Made by a program: the position numbers and the translations under genes. 64,000 nt of DNA from Verrucomicrobiaceae bacterium (GTDB lineage: Bacteria > Verrucomicrobiota > Verrucomicrobiia > Verrucomicrobiales > Verrucomicrobiaceae), in assembly GCA_027484445.1 (NCBI GenBank), contig JAIXSY010000025.1, positions 434,001-498,000 on the forward strand, in the 5' to 3' direction. The notes beneath the pieces were generated by a model. That model ran no database searches. It saw only the letters and a list, made by a program, of their open reading frames with translations, and was not told the DNA's origin. Numbering within the stretch: position 1 is the first letter of the stretch; the number at the start of each line of letters is the position of its first letter. This document shows positions 61,085 through 64,000 of this stretch, piece after piece.

Positions 61085-62812
61085 TTACTCACGAGCCACG
61101 CCGTTGTTCCAGGCGGCGAACATTTCCTCGACCGTCGGAATTTCCAGCGGGCGCACAATGCGGAAGCCCAGCCAAGTCGCATCGGTCAGGTACCAGATGG
61201 ACTTCGGCAGCTGGGGATCTTGCTGCTTCCAGCCAGGCTCGGAGGAGCGCCGAGCGGAGCTGCGGCACATTTCAGGATCGTCATCGTAGTGACCGCCACG
61301 TGCCACATGAGGGTAAGGCGTCTTGGAGGGAATCCACTTGTCACCACCAAGGCTAGCGATGCTTTTGAAGCCATCGGGCAAGTATTGGTCCAGGCACCAT
61401 TCGCAGACATTGCCGTAGATGTCATGCAGCCCCCAGGGATTCGGCTTCTTTTTGCCCACTTGGCTGTATTGGAAGTTCGGGGCATTTTCGAAGAACCAAG
61501 CATAGTCCTTCAGCTGGGAGGCATCATCGCCGAAGAAGTAGGCCGTGGTGGTGCCTGCACGAGCTGCGTATTCCCACTCAGCTTCCGTCGGCAGTCGGTA
61601 AAAGTGACCGGTCTGTGCGCTCAGCCATTGGCAATATTTGTTCGCGGCATGTTGCGTCATGCAGATGGCAGGGAAGCCGTTGCGGCCCATGCCGAAATCC
61701 ATCGGCTGATAGGGAGGCGTTGGCTGAGAAATGAGTTCCTCCGGCTTGTCGGTCGGTGCCCAGACCTTGCGGCTGCCGTCTTTGTTGCGGCCTTCACTGG
61801 TCAGCTGATAGGGCTCGTATTCGTCCCAGGTGACTTCGTATTTGCCGATCCAGAAGGGCTTGATCTTCACCTTCACCTGCGGGCCTTCATCGTCAGAGCG
61901 ACCCGATTCACTCGATGGGCTGCCCAGCATGAACTCGCCGCTTTTGATAGCGACCATTGAGTAAGGCGCACCGGTTTTGGGCACCTTGGTGTCATAGCTC
62001 TTCATGTCCGCCTCAGCTTTTTCCTGGGAGGTCTGCACGATAAAGGCATGGATTTTTTTCACCAGCTCCAGGTTGTCTGGATTGGTAGAGGCCACTGCTG
62101 CCTTCTCTTTGGCCACAAGTTTCACATCATCCGGCCACACGGCACCTTGCTCGATCCAGCCTTTCAGCAGGGCGATTTCTTCTTTCTTCAACGGTCCACC
62201 ACTCTTCTTGGGAGGCATGAGATCATCATCGTCCTCAGCCAGTGTGGTCAGGTGGTAGATGGCACTTTTCTCTAGATTGAAAGGCACGATGTTTGGTGCG
62301 CTCTCGCCTGTCTCGAAGGCCTGCTTCTTCGTGGTCAAGATCCACTCACCCTTGTCCTTCTCGGGGTTGTGACAACTCACGCAGTTTTGCTCCAAAATGG
62401 GCTGAATGTGCTTCACGAAATCGATGCGTGGCTGCACGCCGAGGGTCACTCCAGCGGGCCAGTCGGCTCCTTGCTCGATCCAGTTTTTGATGACCTCAAT
62501 CTGCGTTTTGTCGAGCAGCCCTTCCTTGGCCGGAGGCATCACCATGTCATCCTCCGCAGGCAGAATCAGCGTGGTGTAGATGGAGCTTTTTTTCAGATCA
62601 CCAGGCGTCAGGCCAGGGCCATTTTCATTGCCCTTCATGGCATCTTCCTTCGTGTGCAGGCGGAAGTCGCCTTTGTCCTTATCGACACCATGACAATGGG
62701 TGCAGGCAGCTTCGAGAATGGGTTTGACCTGAGTGGTGAAGTCCACCTTGTCCGCAGCCAAGGCTGGCAGCGAAAAGGTGGCGAGAACGGCAGTAAAGCG
62801 TATTTTGAGCAT
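61085..62812 (-). CDS. Double planctomycete-type cytochrome c domain fused to an FGE-sulfatase-like domain
   Basis: 575 residues from the ATG at 62812 (signal peptide LKIRFTAVLATFSLPALA). Two cytochrome modules carry heme motifs CTHCH and CVSCH, each ending in the family segment IEQGADWP/IEQGAVWP. The C-terminal about 300 residues are a formylglycine-generating-enzyme-like (SUMF1) domain: MVAIKSGEFMLGSP, PFWIGKYEVTWDEYEPY, RLPTEAEWEYAARAGTTTAY, GLHDIYGNVCEWCLD, GFRIVRPL. Most such domains outside true FGE are not sulfatase activators. It is an exported heme protein; the role of the FGE-like part is unknown. A perfect terminator follows at 61052. Confidence 0.9.
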   Translation of the reverse strand: MLKIRFTAVLATFSLPALAADKVDFTTQVKPILEAACTHCHGVDKDKGDFRLHTKEDAMKGNENGPGLTPGDLKKSSIYTTLILPAEDDMVMPPAKEGLLDKTQIEVIKNWIEQGADWPAGVTLGVQPRIDFVKHIQPILEQNCVSCHNPEKDKGEWILTTKKQAFETGESAPNIVPFNLEKSAIYHLTTLAEDDDDLMPPKKSGGPLKKEEIALLKGWIEQGAVWPDDVKLVAKEKAAVASTNPDNLELVKKIHAFIVQTSQEKAEADMKSYDTKVPKTGAPYSMVAIKSGEFMLGSPSSESGRSDDEGPQVKVKIKPFWIGKYEVTWDEYEPYQLTSEGRNKDGSRKVWAPTDKPEELISQPTPPYQPMDFGMGRNGFPAICMTQHAANKYCQWLSAQTGHFYRLPTEAEWEYAARAGTTTAYFFGDDASQLKDYAWFFENAPNFQYSQVGKKKPNPWGLHDIYGNVCEWCLDQYLPDGFKSIASLGGDKWIPSKTPYPHVARGGHYDDDPEMCRSSARRSSEPGWKQQDPQLPKSIWYLTDATWLGFRIVRPLEIPTVEEMFAAWNNGVARE

Positions 62813-62900
62813 GATGGAAACAGGCAAGATACGTAGGCGGCGGTGTCAGGGTGGAAACTGAAAAATGCAACGATGCTGGAGCCAAATGACAAGGGCTAGG

Positions 62901-64000
62901 TCACTTCAGTGTCTGCAACCACGCCACGAGGTCCGCGAGGCCTTGCGGGCCGATGGCAACGGCGAGGCCGGGGGGCATGAGGGAGTCCTTCAGCTCCTCC
63001 TTCTTGACCAGATTGGCCTTTTTGACGGTGGTGGTGGCTCCGCCGGCCATTTTGAGGGTGAGGTCGGTGTCGGTTTCACTGACGGTGAAGCCCATGACGG
63101 TTTGACCTTCTTTCGTGGTGACGTTGAGGCCGACGAAGCTGTGCTCGATGGCGGCGCTGGGGTAGAGAATGGCGGTGAAAAGGCCGTCTTTGCTGAGCTT
63201 CGCGCCGATCTGCGTCAAATCGGGGCCGAAGTCGATGAACTGGCCTTTGACGCGATGGCAGGCCACGCAGCCGGCCTGCGTGAACATGGCCTGGCCTTTG
63301 GCGGCATCGCCCTTCAACTGCATGAGTTCGGGCAGTTTGGGGAAGTTGGCGAGACCTTGCGCGGCGGGCAGCGGCAGGGCCTTCGCGGCTTCGTTGCGCA
63401 CACTGGCATCGGTGCTGCGGCTGAGGGCCAACGCTGCCTGATCTTTGAGTTCGGTCGGCAATTTGCCTTCGGACTGCCATTTGAGGATCGCGCGACCGCC
63501 TTCCCCGCTGAGCGCGAGGGCGTCGATGAGCACGCGGCGCACGTCCTCGCGCTTCTCTGGCCAGAAATGCTGGTTCATGACCGCCACCGCCGCACGATCG
63601 CTCACGCGACCCAGCGCCGCGATGAGCGCCTTGGCCGATTTCGCGTCCACCTCCTTCAAAAAGCGCAGTGCACCCTCGCGATTCGCCGCGATGAGCCGCG
63701 CCGCGTTCACCGACTCCGGCGCGTTCGGGTTCGCGCTGATGAAATCGAGCAGTTCCTTCTCAAAACCCGTCAGGTTGAGCCTTTCGACCAAGGCCACAAA
63801 GTCTGCCTTGCCGATCACCGGCTTCAAAAGCGCCTCCAGCCGCGTCTTGGCCTCGGGATTGGAAGCGATGGCATTGCGGTCGAGCAACGCGGTGGCCGCG
63901 AGAGCCGTTTCGGCGTCCGCTTTGTGGAAGATGGTCAGCGCAGCCTTGGAGACTTCTTCGCGGTGGTGGTATTGGAGGAGTTGGAGGGCGCGGAGATAGG
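62901..64000 (-). CDS. HEAT-repeat/CxxCH heme-binding protein, 5' end outside window
   Basis: The frame is open to the window edge, so the N-terminus lies beyond 64000. The visible part begins with alpha-helical HEAT-like repeats (LQLLQYHHREEVSKAALTIF, SVNAARLIAANREGALRFL). It ends with a cytochrome c domain: GDAAKGQAMFTQAGCVACHR, GPDLTQIGAKLSKDGLFTAI, YPSAAIEHSFVG and LKDSLMPPGLAVA. This matches the C-terminal half of the large PVC-type heme-binding proteins that often carry an N-terminal membrane-bound dehydrogenase propeller. It is presumably periplasmic and redox-active. It lies upstream of the cytochrome-FGE gene in the same direction, 89 bases apart. Confidence 0.85.
   Translation of the reverse strand, partial: YLRALQLLQYHHREEVSKAALTIFHKADAETALAATALLDRNAIASNPEAKTRLEALLKPVIGKADFVALVERLNLTGFEKELLDFISANPNAPESVNAARLIAANREGALRFLKEVDAKSAKALIAALGRVSDRAAVAVMNQHFWPEKREDVRRVLIDALALSGEGGRAILKWQSEGKLPTELKDQAALALSRSTDASVRNEAAKALPLPAAQGLANFPKLPELMQLKGDAAKGQAMFTQAGCVACHRVKGQFIDFGPDLTQIGAKLSKDGLFTAILYPSAAIEHSFVGLNVTTKEGQTVMGFTVSETDTDLTLKMAGGATTTVKKANLVKKEELKDSLMPPGLAVAIGPQGLADLVAWLQTLK

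Noticed and set aside
1..64000. CRISPR array or prophage
   Set aside because: No regularly spaced identical repeats with unique spacers and no phage structural, integrase or lysis genes were seen.

Overview
The window looks like chromosomal DNA of a verrucomicrobial (PVC superphylum) bacterium, probably close to Prosthecobacter or Verrucomicrobium. This is inferred from gene families, because no rRNA is present. The indicators are a DUF1501 secreted protein, planctomycete-type cytochrome domains fused to a formylglycine-generating-enzyme-like domain, a HEAT/CxxCH heme protein, very large secreted Ig-domain and alpha-2-macroglobulin proteins, and generally weak Shine-Dalgarno sites. There is no prophage, CRISPR array or rRNA operon. 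One tRNA (Arg, anticodon ACG) is present.

Layout. 0-4.3 kb: end of a VCBS/FG-GAP repeat protein, a VapBC toxin-antitoxin pair, a BatA-like von Willebrand protein and apaG. 4.3-6.5 kb: a scrambled accessory stretch with a decayed Sel1-repeat gene, a strong hairpin, a fragment of an esterase 3' end and a SUFU-domain gene. 6.5-19 kb: mostly housekeeping genes (secreted esterase, hrpB, gyrA, a sugar isomerase/epimerase, rlmM-like, murG, a cytochrome lipoprotein, a ROK kinase). 19-34 kb: giant secreted proteins (alpha-2-macroglobulin, a ten-Ig-domain protein and its partner), an iron alcohol dehydrogenase, and a Tgt enzyme with an unusual C-terminal extension; base composition here is visibly more A+T-rich. 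34-43.7 kb: an epimerase, a LysM lipoprotein, DUF1501, purF-hisB-hisH, an outer-membrane porin and a proton antiporter. 43.7-52 kb: a truncated AMP-binding protein, lipoproteins, phosphofructokinase, a three-gene lipoprotein/protease operon and a DUF3604 protein. 52-56.5 kb: glyS, then a small accessory island with a REP-associated transposase, an unknown gene, an ArsR-like regulator, a displaced glyS 3' end, a MazEF-type pair and tRNA-Arg. 56.6-64 kb: a tandem solute-binding-protein/rhodanese operon, an NlpC/P60 lipoprotein-like pair, the cytochrome-FGE fusion and a heme-binding HEAT protein cut by the window edge.

Most notable pattern. Twice in this window a complete gene is followed by a short cassette and then by a second, same-orientation copy of that gene's 3' end. 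At glyS the two 149-bp copies differ at 7 positions by my count, all silent in the glycyl-tRNA synthetase frame. At the esterase the 78-bp copies differ at 7 positions and still read as a diverged protein C-terminus. This is what is expected if cassettes insert at gene 3' ends and restore the gene with an imported terminus, pushing the old one downstream. The glyS cassette carries a transposase, an ArsR-like gene whose start codon lies antisense inside the displaced glyS piece, and an unknown gene. The esterase cassette carries a SUFU-domain gene.

All positions and family calls come from reading the sequence by eye; no database search was possible.
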